Numbered from the stretch's first letter, positions 45,961 through 58,050 are shown. The stretch is 64,000 bases of DNA from Adenophora triphylla var. japonica (GCA_022495995.1 JAFEMH010002094.1:204001-268000), one strand, 5' to 3'. The notes: generated from the sequence alone by a model not told the origin. Numbers and translations are program-made.

Positions 45961-48010
45961 GCTCATCGCCTCAAGGTTGACGGGAATCCGACCAGATCTT
46001 CGACAAGGTCAGCTGCGGGTATTTGGGGACCTTCATCGCACCTTCCTCGAGCATGAAAAGGTTCTCCGCATTCAATCATGTTTACACTGATTATGGTTCC
46101 TTGCGTAGGATTCTTGATCGTATTAGGCCCCTGGGCCTTCCAACTTTCTTCTTGCTCTATCAATCCTTGGATCGCCTTTTCAAAGTGAAGCAGCTTGTCG
46201 GGCCGATGTCCATGGGCTTGATGAAAAGCACAATATTTTCGAGGTATCCACGGAGCATTCGGATTTCTGGGTTGGAAATTCTCCAAAGGCCGCAAAGAAG
46301 CCTTCTTTTCACCGCCTCCCTAAAGATGTCGTTCAGGCATTCCAAAGTTTTCGAGGTTCATGACCCGTGGTCCGGGCTCTACTGGGTTTTCTCGGGGGTA
46401 AAAGGAGTTGTGTTATTACATTCCCGTCCCGCGTAATTAATCATTTTTTTGCCTTTAGCAGAGCAGGGGCGGTGGCTCAAGGAGGAGCCCGATATCTCGT
46501 AGGCAGCACAAAGCAGCCCTGGCTGCCGATTGTAAGCCTTTTCAAACTTAGCCGCGGAGTTAACCACGTGGCCCGTAAGTCTCGAGTACGGAAGTGACCG
46601 AGGGAGGATCTCGTATGTGGTTTCAGCATGACTCGGAAGATGTCCAGCTTGCTCCTCTTCGTAAGGAGGGATTGCCATCTCACCGAGTTTCGCATTCCAC
46701 CGCTTGTAGAAGTCCCCAACATTCTCATCGGACGCCGCACCGTTGTTTGTAGTCAACTCTATTTGTTTCCCACTCCAAGTTGGCCTTGTACTTTTCTCGT
46801 GAAGGCATTAGTGATCTGGTCCCACGTAGTCCCGGCTTCGGGTTTCAAACGAAAGAACCATTTTAAGGCACTCGGATTTCAAAGATAGATCAAATAGTCG
46901 CCCAACTCAGCCGATTGGTACATCCTTTCGCCTTCATCGCCAAGGTATACATGTCCGTATGAGTTTTCGGGCATGCAAAGCCCCATCAAAGAGATCCAGA
47001 TTAGGCATCACGAATTTGTGGGGCGTAGGAACAATAGAGTCCGGTCCGTAGCCGGAAGGCGTATTTCTGGCGCTCAATTCGCCGATTTGCGCTTTCATTT
47101 CCTTGTGTTGCTCCATGAACCCGCGATGAGGGTCTTGTGGCGGAGCCGTGCATCCGAACCGGAGAGGGGGTTACCACCGGAGGTAGACTGGGTGGATGGA
47201 ATGGCCGCCTGGGACGTAGGTGAAAACCTCGTCCTTGGGCCGAGTTACCCCTGGGAGCATGAGTAGGGAGCTTGGGCAAAGGGATAGAACCTTGCGGCTC
47301 GCCGTTGATTTTCAACCCGCAAAGTGGGCGGAGGCACTCCCGATGTAGCCGGATAGCTTGGATTTCCAGAATGGGGCCCATAAGTAGGCTTAAGGTGCGG
47401 GCTGCTGTCCCCGACCGTGGAATTGCACTACTGGCCGAGGTGTGATGGTGTATAACCCTGGGGGTACTGCGGTCCCGGTGATTCTCGATGAAACCGGGAT
47501 GGAGGCTTGGTAACCCATCGAACCCCGAGCGAGGAATGGGTTTGTGGGAGGAGCAGCAGCTAACACATCATTCCGAGGAGGGCTCCCGAGGCATGCCGGC
47601 CGTGGAGGCATGCCGAACCGTTTGCGGCCGTTGCCGCGAAGGCCCGGATTGATCGGTTCCAAACTGTGGCGAGATCCCAATTAGCCGGGGCATTCCGAGA
47701 TAACCCCAACCATGAGAAGACATTCCGTATCAAGCTTTGTCCCCACCGAGGAAACGTAACCGATTTGTGCCAGCTTCTGGCCGCATGGATCCGATGATCT
47801 CGTGGTTGGGAGCCGGGCCGACCCGAAGATCGAGGAGCATGGGTTCTCGGGTAGTGGCACCATAGGAGGTGGGTGGTGGCATCCTGGAGTAGTCGTGGCG
47901 ACCGAGAGTGGGGTTGGCATCCTCGTCTTCTTCCACGGTGAAGGTGCCATCGGATTGAGGCCGGCGGCCAAACCGTGGCTCTTAATAGCCTCCATAAGGC
48001 TATTCACTCG
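45961..48010 (-). pseudogene. Gag of element 2, degraded
   Basis: The minus strand shows an N-terminal part with Pro/Gly-rich sequence (47390-48007), then MPNLDLFDGALHARKLIRTC near 46934-47000. The gag core is at 46379-46756 (NVGDFYKRWNAKLGEMAIPP, GHLPSHAETTYEILPR). A CCHC-like CAFHQAHGHRPDKLLHFEKA lies near 46170-46230. Frame changes separate the parts. The spacing matches gag of element 1. Confidence 0.75.
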
Positions 48011-49610
48011 GCTTCCTTGCCGTAATCCTCATCTCGGGTTTCGCTAACCGATTCCACCGTTGTTACGTCTCGAGGGGTCCCGGGAGGCGGAGTGACGTTG
48101 TCCCCATCATTACCGGCCGATGCGTACATTATGAAACCCGAGTCCGAACAAACGGTGAGGCCGATGACGCGCTGACTCTTCCCAACTAATCAAACGATGA
48201 CCCGTGCCCGAAACCAAGCTTTGTGCGGAGTCATGGGAAAGACACGAGGGTTCGATGTCTGGGAATGAAGGAGGGTAGGTGTTTGGGCTTTGGGCTCATG
48301 CAACATGCGCTATTTGTTCACGTTTACTTAAAACATATTTTATTAACCTAATCGGTTGGAAAAGATTGCTCTTCTTTTTCGCAAGCTACTCTGGATCCTG
48401 GATTAGTGGGCCCCGTCACTACGTCTATAAGCCCCTCGTATTCCACCTGTATTTCGATCTCCCAGGTGGATGCCCAGGCGAGGGTCCTATAGGGCAAGCG
48501 GGTCCCACCGACCGAAAGAAAAACGATCCTAAAAGTCTGGCGGGTAATCGAGTCTTAACGAGCATTCGATGTAAATTACGGACAAAGCTGACGTCAAAAG
48601 TCAAGATCATGTCCGAGGGCTCGACGAAAAGTCGGCATGATTTGGACTAATGAATGTCCACAATTGATCTTGACTTGTCGTCATTTAAGCCGTAATTAGG
48701 CATGGAATGATCATTAATCCTTGATGACTCAGTGTCATGCTGGGAGTCTGTGTATAATTTGTGCCAGTCAAAGTCAAAGTCAAGGCGCCGGTCAATATCT
48801 TGGTCAAAGTCCGCGGCGGAAAATCGGCATGACTTCGACTGATTAGGGTCCCCGAAAGATATTGAGTCGGTATGCCGACAAAGGCTTGAAAGGAAAGGTC
48901 TATACACAGACAGGGCATGACACAGACCAGACTAAAAACCAACCGGGTTTCGGACAAAGTGTGTCACGGACAAGTGCATGGTCGACACGAGGCTCCATGG
49001 GATGTTTGGGTAGTCCTGTGCTTGCACCGAGAGGCGTAATAAGACCAAACGGGCCGCGACAAGGATTTCCCCGGGTTAGGGACGTAGTGTGCAGTGTACG
49101 GTCACGTGCGCGTAGTGTGCAAGCAGTCTATCTTCTTTTTCTGAGTAAAATAGAAATTTTTCATGTGTCTTAAAAAGAATGATGCATGATTTTTTTTTTG
49201 AAATTTTTCTTTATTTTTTTGAAACTCCTTTTTTTTTTGAAATTCTTTTTTTTTTTGATTTTTTTTTCTTTTTTGAAATTTAATGAACACATAAGCACAT
49301 AAGCACAAAAATTCCGACAGTTAGGGACATGATTCCGACAGTCAAAATTTTGACTTTTTCCGAGGCGGCCAAAACAACACGAAAATGTGCAAAAATCCCC
49401 ACACACACAACAAATGATTTTTAATGCCGGGACGGAAGCTTGACCCTCAAAAGCTTTTCTTTTTTTTTTTTGAAAACAATGATACCGGTACGTGGGATTG
49501 TTAAACCACAATTTATCCCCGACTCGTGTTAGGAGGCGATAACGGGAAGTTTAATGATTTCCACCAATATACCAAATATCATTTTTTTTTTTTTAAATAA
49601 AGCTTAATCC
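48011..49610 (-). other. 5' leader of element 2
   Basis: Between gag and PBS. The block 48330-48495 matches the leader of element 1. Long T runs with GAAATTC repeats lie at 49190-49280. No complete gene is recognised. Confidence 0.6.
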
Positions 49611-49630
49611 TATCCCCAGCAGAGTCGCCA
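49611..49630 (-). other. Primer-binding site of element 2
   Basis: Minus strand reads TGGCGACTCTGCTGGGGATA, one base from the LTR edge at 49632, and matches the element 1 site in 16 of the first 18 bases. Confidence 0.8.
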
Positions 49631-49631
49631 C

Positions 49632-51397
49632 TGTGATGATGTGCCACCATTTCTCGGGAAAAAATTCCGATTTTTTTGCGTTTCTTTGAAAAAACCAAAT
49701 AAAACCCGGAAAAAAAACGGAGTCGTCACGCCATTTTTGTTTTAAGGGCCAAAACTTTGAAAAATGCCCGAGATTAGATATTTGGGTTCGGAGGTCATGT
49801 TACACGCCGGGAAGGACGTTAGTGTGCACCCGGAATGCCTCGTAAAACGAGTCTTCCAAGCTGAAAATCATTTGTGTGTGTGTGTGTGTGTGTATTTTGG
49901 CCAAAATAAGTTGAAACTAAGAAAAGTAAAAATTGGGATATCTTTTTAAGACTTTAAACTAATCCCATGATTTTTTGGAAGATTTTTGAATTGAGATTTG
50001 GTACTCAAAAGACCTTTTGAAGTTGAGAGTCACTTCTGCCAGAGTGAAAAAGGCAGTGGATCTTTGATTTTGAAATGGATTCAAGGGCCTTAAAACTTCA
50101 TAATCTGGATAAACTCAGAGAATGAAAGTTGTTCCAGACACCTTAAATAAGATTTGTGCAAGGAATTTTCCATTTTGGAGAAGATTTGAGGGGTGAAAGC
50201 CTTCTGGAAATCTCAGATATGAGATCTGGATTCCCAGAAGCTGATGAACTGGCCTCTAAAAGAAAATTTGAAAAGAGGAGTTTTACTCACCCAAAAAATA
50301 AAGTAAAAATATGTCTGGAAAGCTCTGGATGTTAAATACAAAAAGTATTTTGTAGTCAATACCAAATTCCAAGTTTATCTGTGTCCAAAAATTAAGACAA
50401 TGGACTGGGGTCTTGGAAAATTGCTACTGGACAGCAACTTCTCAAGAAAGAAAATATGATTTTAAAGGGGGTTTTTGCATCCATGCTTGTCCCCATTTCC
50501 CTAGGTTTTGGTTAGTGATCACTTGACATTTTAGTGGTGAATCAACTATACCAAACCATCTTTGGGGTACATTAGGACTAAGCACTTCATTTGCTTGGGA
50601 AGGGGAATTTTATCCTTTGAAATCAAGATTTGGTGCTTGAAAATGGTTTTTAGGGTTTTGGAAAATGTGTTTTCTTTGGAAAAGAAGTAAGAACACTTTG
50701 AAGAAAATGTTGATCCTTGTAGAAGATCATCCATGGAGATGAACTTCCATGGTGATCTTCTTGGATCTAAGACAAGAAGAAGAATGAACTACATTTTGTA
50801 GCTTGAAAATGTATGCATGGAATGAGAGAATTTAGGGTAAGGAGAGGGAGGTTATACCTATCTTCCTTATTTTTTTGGTGTTTAAAGGCTTGAATGCAAG
50901 AGTGTTTGAACTTGGGAGTGAGTGGGTGTGATTTGAGTGAGTGAAAGTTGGGAAGATTCAAGAGAAAAAGGTGACAATTCTTAGGGAATTCTCACTGTTT
51001 TCTCAAGTATTTTCGCCAAATGCTGTGAGTTGTGTTCTTGGTCCTCCTCATTTTTGTGACTGGAGGGCTCAATTTATAGCCCTCTGAATTTTACAATCCT
51101 ATCCGCGCGGATAAACCCTGCAGCGTGCACTGTTCATTAAATGCTGCTCCAGGCTTTGGACACAAGGAATAATCTTTTTAAAATTCAAATTAATCAGCCA
51201 GTTTTTGTTTCCAGCCATTTCTTTTTTTGGTTTTTCTTATTTCTTTTGCTTTTTTGATTTCTTTCCTTGGTTTATCTTTTTTTGGCAATCCCTAATCTAC
51301 CCTTACTTGGTTAGAAATGTTAGGAATGTTAGGAATGTTATAACTTTCGTTAATTTTCTAACGAAAATTCTAACAAGCTCAAATTGGAGCACTTACA
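49632..51397 (-). repeat. 5' LTR of element 2 (right outer LTR)
   Basis: Very close to LTR1 along its length, including the TTCTCGGGAAAAAATTCC start. Palindrome at 51100-51113 and CTATAAAT box near 51078. Ends CACTTACA, followed by the target duplication CCTTG (51398-51402). Confidence 0.94.
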
Positions 51398-51402
51398 CCT
51401 TG

Positions 51403-52864
51403 TCGTCTTCATCAAAAGTTATTTCTTGGCTGCTAACCTTCACTAATTGTCTTGCTGGTAAGTTCAATCTGTCTTCCTTGGAGTCTGAAGCATGGCGCTT
51501 GGCAGCAGAGTAAGATGTACCGCATATGTCTGACCCTCCGCTGATCATATTGACCACCTTGGTTGGAACTGGAGGAGATGGTGGGTTCTCAGCTTGTTGT
51601 TCCTGGTTGTCAGTTCGCCCACGCCGCTTGCCTAGCAGATCTTTGAGGAACCCCTTAGATAGAAGATGGTTGATTTCCTTTCTTAGGGCAATGCATTTCT
51701 CAGTAGTATGTCCAAAATCTTCATGATATGCACACCATTTAGATTTATCCTTCCAACCGGAGGGCTTGCCAGGCTTCTTGGGCCATCTTGCCATTTCACC
51801 CAGGTTTTCCATAGCGTGTATCACTCCTAAAATGTCAACAGAAAAACAGTAGTCATCTATTCTTGGATATTGTGACTCATCATCATCACCATTATCATTA
51901 ACAGTACTAATGCTAGAGTGATCGAGTTTAGAGTAGGGTCTTCCCCTATTGGATCTAGAATGAGATGTTTCTATCTTGCCACCAGAATGCTCAGGAGTGG
52001 TGCTCCTCTTGTTCACTTTCACCTGCATCAATTTATCTTCCTACAACCTGATGAACTTTATTGCCCTTGTTCTGACTTCTTCCAATCTTTTGCAAGGAGA
52101 CATCACCAATTCCTCACAATAAGGAGAGTCTTTCTTGAGTCACATCCTGAAGGCCTCCATCGCCGTAGACATGTCCATATTGGGGATGTAAAAAATAATC
52201 TTTCAAGGATTCTCAGGTTGTTGAACTATACTGTACAGATCACTGGTTAGTTTCTCAAAGACCCTGTTGCAAGAAAACTGGTTAGTAAACATATTAATGA
52301 GTTGAGCATAAGATCCAATAGAGCCTAGAGGTTGGTTGATCAGCCATCGCAAGGCTGCACCAGTCAAGGTGGAACCGAAGCCCCTGCAAAGGCAAGCTTC
52401 TTTGAACTGCAAAGGAATGTGAATCACGTCCATCTTCTCTTGGTACAAGGCAATGTGCTCCAATGGATCGGTTGTCCCATCATATTGCTTAATGTGAGGA
52501 ATAGTGAATTTCTTCGGTATCACCATGTTGGCGATGGATGGGGTGAAGCGTGACTCATTATAATATGTTGGGGAAGCCTGGTGGTATGTCAATGTGATCC
52601 TAGGTACATTCATCACCATCTCCCTCGATTCCTGCAATTGTCTGTTCACCGAATTTCCTGCATCGGGTTAGCAGCAACATAATAAGTATTAAAATCAACT
52701 TGAGGATTAACACTCCCTGTTGGTCCTTGTATATGGGTCACAAATGCTGTCGCGGTGGTCTGGACAATCTCAGGATTGGTGACCACACTGTCAGTGGTTA
52801 CATTAGTCATTGGTATTGGTATGAATCCCACATTATCAGTTAATGCTCCTGTATCCCTATCAAA
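51403..52864 (-). pseudogene. Gag of Tat copy B, middle and C-terminal part
   Basis: Minus strand from 52864 to 51403: NMVIPKKFTIPHIKQYDGTT, then RWLINQPLGSIGSYAQLINM, NQFSCNRVFEKLTSDLYSI, the knuckle CAYHEDFGHTTEKC near 51690-51740, and the protease linker ending FDEDDK at the CCTTG site. There are stops and frame changes near 52030-52203 and near 52649. The N-terminus continues at 59041 beyond the CACTA insertion. Confidence 0.88.
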
Positions 52865-52884
52865 CACTACCAGAAAAACGTGTT

Positions 52885-53445
52885 TTAGCGATGGAATATT
52901 CCGTCGCTATATTGGAAATTCCGTCGCTAAAGATCAACCACTGGCGAAATTATTCCGTCGGTGGTCCGCCACTAGCATTCCGCCGCAATGGTCCGGCAGA
53001 CCAATTTCCGCCGGTGCACACCGACGGAAATCGTATTCCGCCAGTGTTCACCGGCGGAAATTTCCGTCGCTGATTTCATTTAATTTAATTAAATTATAAT
53101 TTCAGCGACGAAAATTTCCGCCGCTGATTTAATTTATTTTAATTTAATTATTATTTCACCAGCGAAATATTCCGTCACTGAAATAAAAATTAAATTAAAT
53201 CAGCGGCGGAAATTTCCGTCGCTGAGTTAATTTATTTTAATTTAATTTTTATTTCAGCGACGAAATATTCCGCCGGTGAAATAAAAATTAAATTAAAATA
53301 AATTAAATCACCGGCGGAAATATCCGTCGCCGGGTTAATTTATTTTAATTTAATTTTTATTTCACCGGCGAAATATTTCGTCGCTGAAATAAAAATTAAA
53401 TTAAAATAAATTTACTCAGCGACGAAAATTTCCGCCGCTGATAAT
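52885..53445. repeat. Left subterminal repeat array of the CACTA element
   Basis: TTCCGTCGCTGA, AATTTCCGCCGCTGAT and their complements alternate with AT-rich ATTTAATTTATTTTAATTTA spacers about every 60 bp. They probably serve as transposase-binding sites. Confidence 0.88.
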
Positions 53446-53802
53446 GCAATAAATAAAAAAAAATCGTAAATATCAATTATAATATATTTTTTTTGTACCT
53501 GATATAACAATTGATACAACTAAAACTATAAATCTAAAAACCAAAATATAGTACCAAATCGGTGGGGGAAGGGGCGGGGGCTCCTAGTACCAAATCTATG
53601 GGAAGGGGAGGCGGGGGGTGAGGGAGACTGGAAATCGGGACATCCCAGTACCCAAATCGGGGGGAGGAGGAGGAGACTTAAAATGGGGACATCACAAATG
53701 TTATTACAAACAAATATCAAATGGGGGGAGACTGAAAATTGGGACATCACAAATGTTATTACAAGAAAGTATAAAATAGTACAAAATCGGGACATCATAA
53801 AA

Positions 53803-55880
53803 TCAACTCGGGTGGGGGGGAGACTGGAAAAGGCTCCTTACAATACTGTCAGATGAAGTGGAGCCGGTACTCGAGTGCAAGTGTAAATTCCCCTGCTGCT
53901 GCAGATTCTGCATCTGGGCCATCATCATCGCAAATCGACGATCCGTTTCCTTCCGAAACTGCGCAGCCTGTGCCTGAGCCTCCACAACATTTTCCTGAGC
54001 CTCCGCATCCTTTGCCTGAGCCTCCGCAACCTGTGCCCAAGCCTCCGCAGCCACGCGTCTCTCCTCAGCCAAGCTTGCCTCCAGAGAGTCGATCCTCGAA
54101 GCATACTGAGGATCGGGCCTGAAAACATTCGCGCGACGGCCGGTCGATGACAATGGGCATTGCAGTCCGCGATCCCCCATCCCTAACACCCGGTCTCCTC
54201 TCTTTGGATCTCCATATGAGGTGATCGCTTGCCAAACTTCAGGCACGAATGGAACGGGCTGGCCAGGAGGAGTACCTTCGGGAGCAACGGAAGCTTGATA
54301 TGTATTCTGTCAAAATAAAAAAACAAATATAATCATATACACAATGTACATAAATAAATTTACATATTCAAAATCAAGTCATTTAATGATAGTTTACTTA
54401 CAAAGGCCAATGCAGATCGATCATCAACCCACTACGGAGGTTGATCGGCAGATGTCGGAGTTCTAACATGTGTGCTAACGAAAACATCCAAAAAATCGAC
54501 ATCGGGGCCATGTTCATTTTCCTATAAATAAAAGAAGCGAGCTTATTATTTTTAAATGGTATAAATGAAGCATTTAATTTCCCACATATCACTAAAAGCT
54601 TTGAGGAAATATTTACTTTCATTAGGATTTAGGGGTAATCTTAGAAAAGAAAACATATCACTAAAAGCATTAAGGAAGTTTTTCTTTCCCCCTTAATATT
54701 TACTCTTACTCCATCCATTTTAGTGGTATATTTTTCCTTTCCATCACTATCTTTATTGAACGTAAGAATTATGCTTGTAGCATTTCTTTTGAAGAGGGAG
54801 GAGAAAACATAAATTAAAAGTATAAAAAAGTTGACAGGAATATGGGGTTAATGTTCAGCCTGTTGTAGAGATCCTAACTCACTATATATGCATCTATTTG
54901 GCGTGAAATTTGACAGAGAATTACCTTAGTATGTTATAAATAACCACACCAAATTTCATTGAAATTCTCCAAGTTTTGAATAAGATATGAACTTTGTAAT
55001 AGAGGCTGCCCCGAAATTCTGTAGCAGAAAATCTGCTACTTGGGTCTCCATTTAACTGCTGATAAATCACTCATCTTAGGGCTGTTATCAGCCAAATTAT
55101 AGTCTAAATTATAGCCCTCTGAGTGTAGATTTCAAAAGTATAATTCTCATAGTCAGACCATTTATGGAGAAGAAGTTATGCCAGTTTGAGTGCACTAAGG
55201 TCAGAAATGAGATGACTTTAAATATGTATTATGACTAATATGTATAGAGATCCAAATGAGCTATAACTTGGGAAGATTTGTATACACTACATTTATACTA
55301 AAATCATGGATTTCATAGCATCAACATGGCTCCCAGCTAACATACGTATATAAACTGATTTCAAAGCATGCATACACTACATTTACACTAAAACCATGAA
55401 TTTCATAGCATCAACATGGCTCCCAGCTAACATACGTACATAAACTGATTACAAAGCATACATACACTACATTTACACTAAAATCATGAATTTCATAGTA
55501 TCAATATGGCTCCCAGCTAATATACGTAGATAAACTGATTTCAAAGCATGCATACACTACATTTACACTAAAATCATGGATTTCATAGCATCAACATGGC
55601 TCTCAGCTAACATACGTACATAAACTGATTTCAAAGCATGCATACACTACATTTAAACTAACATACATACCATACGCATATGATGCTCAGCGATGTTGAT
55701 CGTCCCCCTCGTATCCTTTGTCGCCGACCCCGAGGAGCTCGCTCTATTTGCCCGAGCCTCTTGGGCTTTTGTTAACGCCCCTTCCGACCCCCAATACTCG
55801 CAAAATCTACGAAACACCTCCTCGATCATCCAAGTCGGTCTCTCGGGCTCTAATCCCTTCTCCAGCCGCTGAATATAAAA
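53803..55880 (-). pseudogene. TNP1-like (Transposase_24 type) protein gene of the CACTA element
   Basis: Exon near 55683-55877 (minus) reads PERPTWMIEEVFRRFCEYWG then ANRASSSGSATKDTRGTINI, resembling the conserved core of plant Ptta/En/Spm Transposase_24 proteins. A second exon at about 54395-54523 reads DVDFLDVFVSTHVRTP and WVDDRSALAF with an in-frame stop between, then donor GTAAGT. The last exon from 54308 down to 53803 reads PEVWQAITSYGDPKRGDRVL and GMGDRGLQCPLSSTGRRANV, followed by a coiled-coil-like Ala/Glu/Gln region. TNP1-type proteins bind the subterminal repeats and assist transposition. The stop makes this copy defective. Confidence 0.68.
55283..55665. repeat. 90-bp tandem repeat, four and a bit copies
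   Basis: TACACTACATTTACACTAAA starts units at 55283, 55373, 55463, 55553 and 55643, exactly 90 bp apart, with few differences. It lies inside the CACTA element just after (minus sense: before) the TNP1-like first exon. Confidence 0.95.
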
Positions 55881-56237
55881 TTTAGAATCGGCTTATTGAG
55901 TACTTATTCGCAACTAAAACAAAATAAGTATGTTTCTCCCAAAGGCATATATATCTACGAATAACATTGAAGACCTAGCAAATTGGCAGTGAAAATAGTT
56001 CACGTAATATTTTTTAACTTCAATCAAAACCACTAATGAAAGGTAAATAATATTTCAAAAACAATTCCAATACTTACTCCTACAAAGGTGCTCAACCCAT
56101 TTTAGTCCGACTATTTCATACTATGTACCAAATCACTAGACCAACAACCCATTCTCGTATTATTATCCTAATCAAAGTCACCCAAATCTGCAAGGAGACA
56201 CTATATGCATACTCACTGTTTTGTTCTACTCTTGTAG

Positions 56238-56848
56238 GGAATGGATGCAGTTGAAGGCATTTACTTGGACTTGGCTGAACAAACAGAAAGCATTAGCTTT
56301 AGTGTAGATACTTTCAAAAACATGCTTGAACGTAGGTTTCTGTATTTCAGCCAGGAGTATAGGTATTCATTGAGATATTCTCCTTCAAACTTTGTCATGC
56401 ATTCGTACAAGTCAAAATGGATATCTACTGGAACTCGTTATCTTCCAAACAACTGGTTTTCTAATACCCTCTCTCTTCCTAGCAAGTTGCAATGGCTTAT
56501 CTGGGAAGGGATGTTCTCGTAATTGATCTTAATCTTAATTGCTTTATCTTTGGAAGAAGGGCTGTTCTCGTAATGTTTAACATCTGAATAAGGACTTATG
56601 AGCTAAATTCATTACTTTGGTTTATACTCATGGAAACATCTTTAAATGTTCTTTTTGTTTCTAAACAGAATTCGGACAAGTTGACATACATCGACCTAAG
56701 TTATTCTATCAAGCTCAGATCGACCCCGGACCTCAAGGGGACCCCCAATCTCAAGTCACTAACTTTTGTTTCTATACAGATGGAATCCCTGAAGACTCTT
56801 ATACCCTATAAATCCAAGCATCAATTATCAAGAAAACAAACCAGTTGA
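56238..56848 (+). pseudogene. Captured TIR-NBS-LRR resistance gene fragment
   Basis: An acceptor CTTGTAG at 56231-56237 opens an exon reading GMDAVEGIYLDLAEQTESIS, FSVDTFKNMLERRFLYF and LPSKLQWLIWEGMFS, then a stop at 56521. This is the start of the leucine-rich-repeat exon of TNL genes (consensus G-T-D-A-I-E-G-I, then F-x-x-M-x-x-L-R and L-P-x-x-L-R-x-L-x-W-E-G). After an intron-like gap an acceptor TAAACAG (ends 56668) leads to SDKLTYIDLSYSIKLRSTPD and LKGTPNLKSLTF, the next LRR exon. Another acceptor, CTATACAG, ends at 56779. No TIR or NB-ARC part is present. It lies wholly inside the CACTA ends, so it was moved as genomic DNA. Confidence 0.8.
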
Positions 56849-57164
56849 GGCGATTGCGAGGTGGGGACAGCAAGGAGGGGTGTGAGAGAGAGAGAGAGAG
56901 ATTACTAACCAGTTGAGGCGATTAACCGAAGGAGGAGCTGTGATTTTTTCGGCCGGCGTATGAGTGAGAACGGCGGCAGCAGCTCGTAACGGTGGAGAGG
57001 GTGGATGGCGGCAGCTTCGTGGCGGTGTGGAGAGGGTGGACGGCGTGTGTGACCATGAGGGAAGAGAGAGAGAGACGAGAGATCGTAGTAAGGAGAGAGA
57101 GAGATTTAGGTCGTAAATGAATTTGGGGAGGCGTAATTTGTATATATATTTAACCTCAGCGACG

Positions 57165-57330
57165 AAACTATTCCGCTGGTAGAATTAAATTTCAGCGGCG
57201 GAATTTAATTCCATCGGTAGAATTAATTATCACTGACGGAAAATTCCGCCACTGGTTATTACGAAAACACGAGAATTGATGACTTGGCTCTGTGCACCGA
57301 CGGAATGGTATTTCGCCGGTGGTATTTTTA
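57165..57330. repeat. Additional CACTA subterminal-type repeats, inner block
   Basis: CAGCGACGAAACTATTCCG, CAGCGGCGGAATTTAATTCC and CACTGACGGAAAATTCCG in a short block about 1.7 kb from the right end. The triplet array and about 350 bp of AT-rich DNA separate it from the main right array. Confidence 0.75.
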
Positions 57331-57457
57331 ATTTAATTAATATCAGTATTTTTATTTATATAAAACATTAAAATTATTTTAAATAAAATATAACAAATTA
57401 CTTTTAAAAAAATGTAAGTCAATAAATATTATTTTTGAAAAATACTTAAATCATAAC

Positions 57458-58050
57458 TACTACTACCACCACTACTACCACTACCACCACTACCACTACT
57501 ACTATCACCACCACCACCACTACCACTATCACTACTTTCACTACCATCACTACTACCATTACCATCACTACTACTACCACCACTACTACGACTACCACCA
57601 CTACCACTACTACTACCATCACCACCACCACTACCACTACCACTACCACTACCACCACTATCACCACTACTATCACTACTATCACTACCATCACTACTAC
57701 AACCACCACTACTATCACTACCACCACTACCACTACTACAACCACCACCACTACCACTATCACTACCACCACCACTACCACCATTAATACTACCACCACT
57801 ACTACCACTACCACCACTACCACTACTACTACCACCACCACCACTACGACTACCACTTCCACCACCACCATTAATACTACCACCACTACTACCACAACCA
57901 CCACTACTAGCACTACCACCACCACCACCACTACTACCACCACTACCACTACCACAACCACCACTACGTACTACTACCACCACTACTACCACTACTACCA
58001 CTACCACTACTACCACCACAACTACTATCACTACCACCATTACTACCCCA
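57458..58050. repeat. Long imperfect (ACC/ACT)n triplet array
   Basis: About 590 bp made of ACC and ACT triplets with rare ATC, ACG or ACA. Its complement gives long Val-only or Gly/Ser-only frames that are not genes. A telomere-like stretch (CCCTAAACCCTAAATC) follows at 58052-58105. Confidence 0.95.

Larger units (their letters stand above)
27930..51397 (-). mobile_element. Tat/Ogre-like LTR retrotransposon, element 2 (23.5 kb), inserted in Tat copy B
   Basis: Outer LTRs 27930-29692 and 49632-51397 start TGTGATGATG and end CACTTACA. The element is flanked by the 5-bp duplication CCTTG (27925-27929 and 51398-51402). The PBS is next to the right LTR and the PPT next to the left, so it reads on the minus strand. 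It has gag, protease and part of integrase, no RT/RNase H, and the plus-strand genes A and B. Two further LTRs (30127-31883, 32319-34094) lie inside its 3' region. The outer LTRs resemble each other more than the inner ones. Confidence 0.93.

Noticed and set aside
53803..54246. Plus-strand Pro-rich frame at 53853-54122
   Set aside because: Shadow of the minus-strand Ala/Glu/Gln-rich TNP1-like exon.
57429..58040. Long minus-strand frames of Val only or Gly/Ser only
   Set aside because: Direct product of the ACC/ACT triplet array read in different frames; all three frames are open for the same reason.
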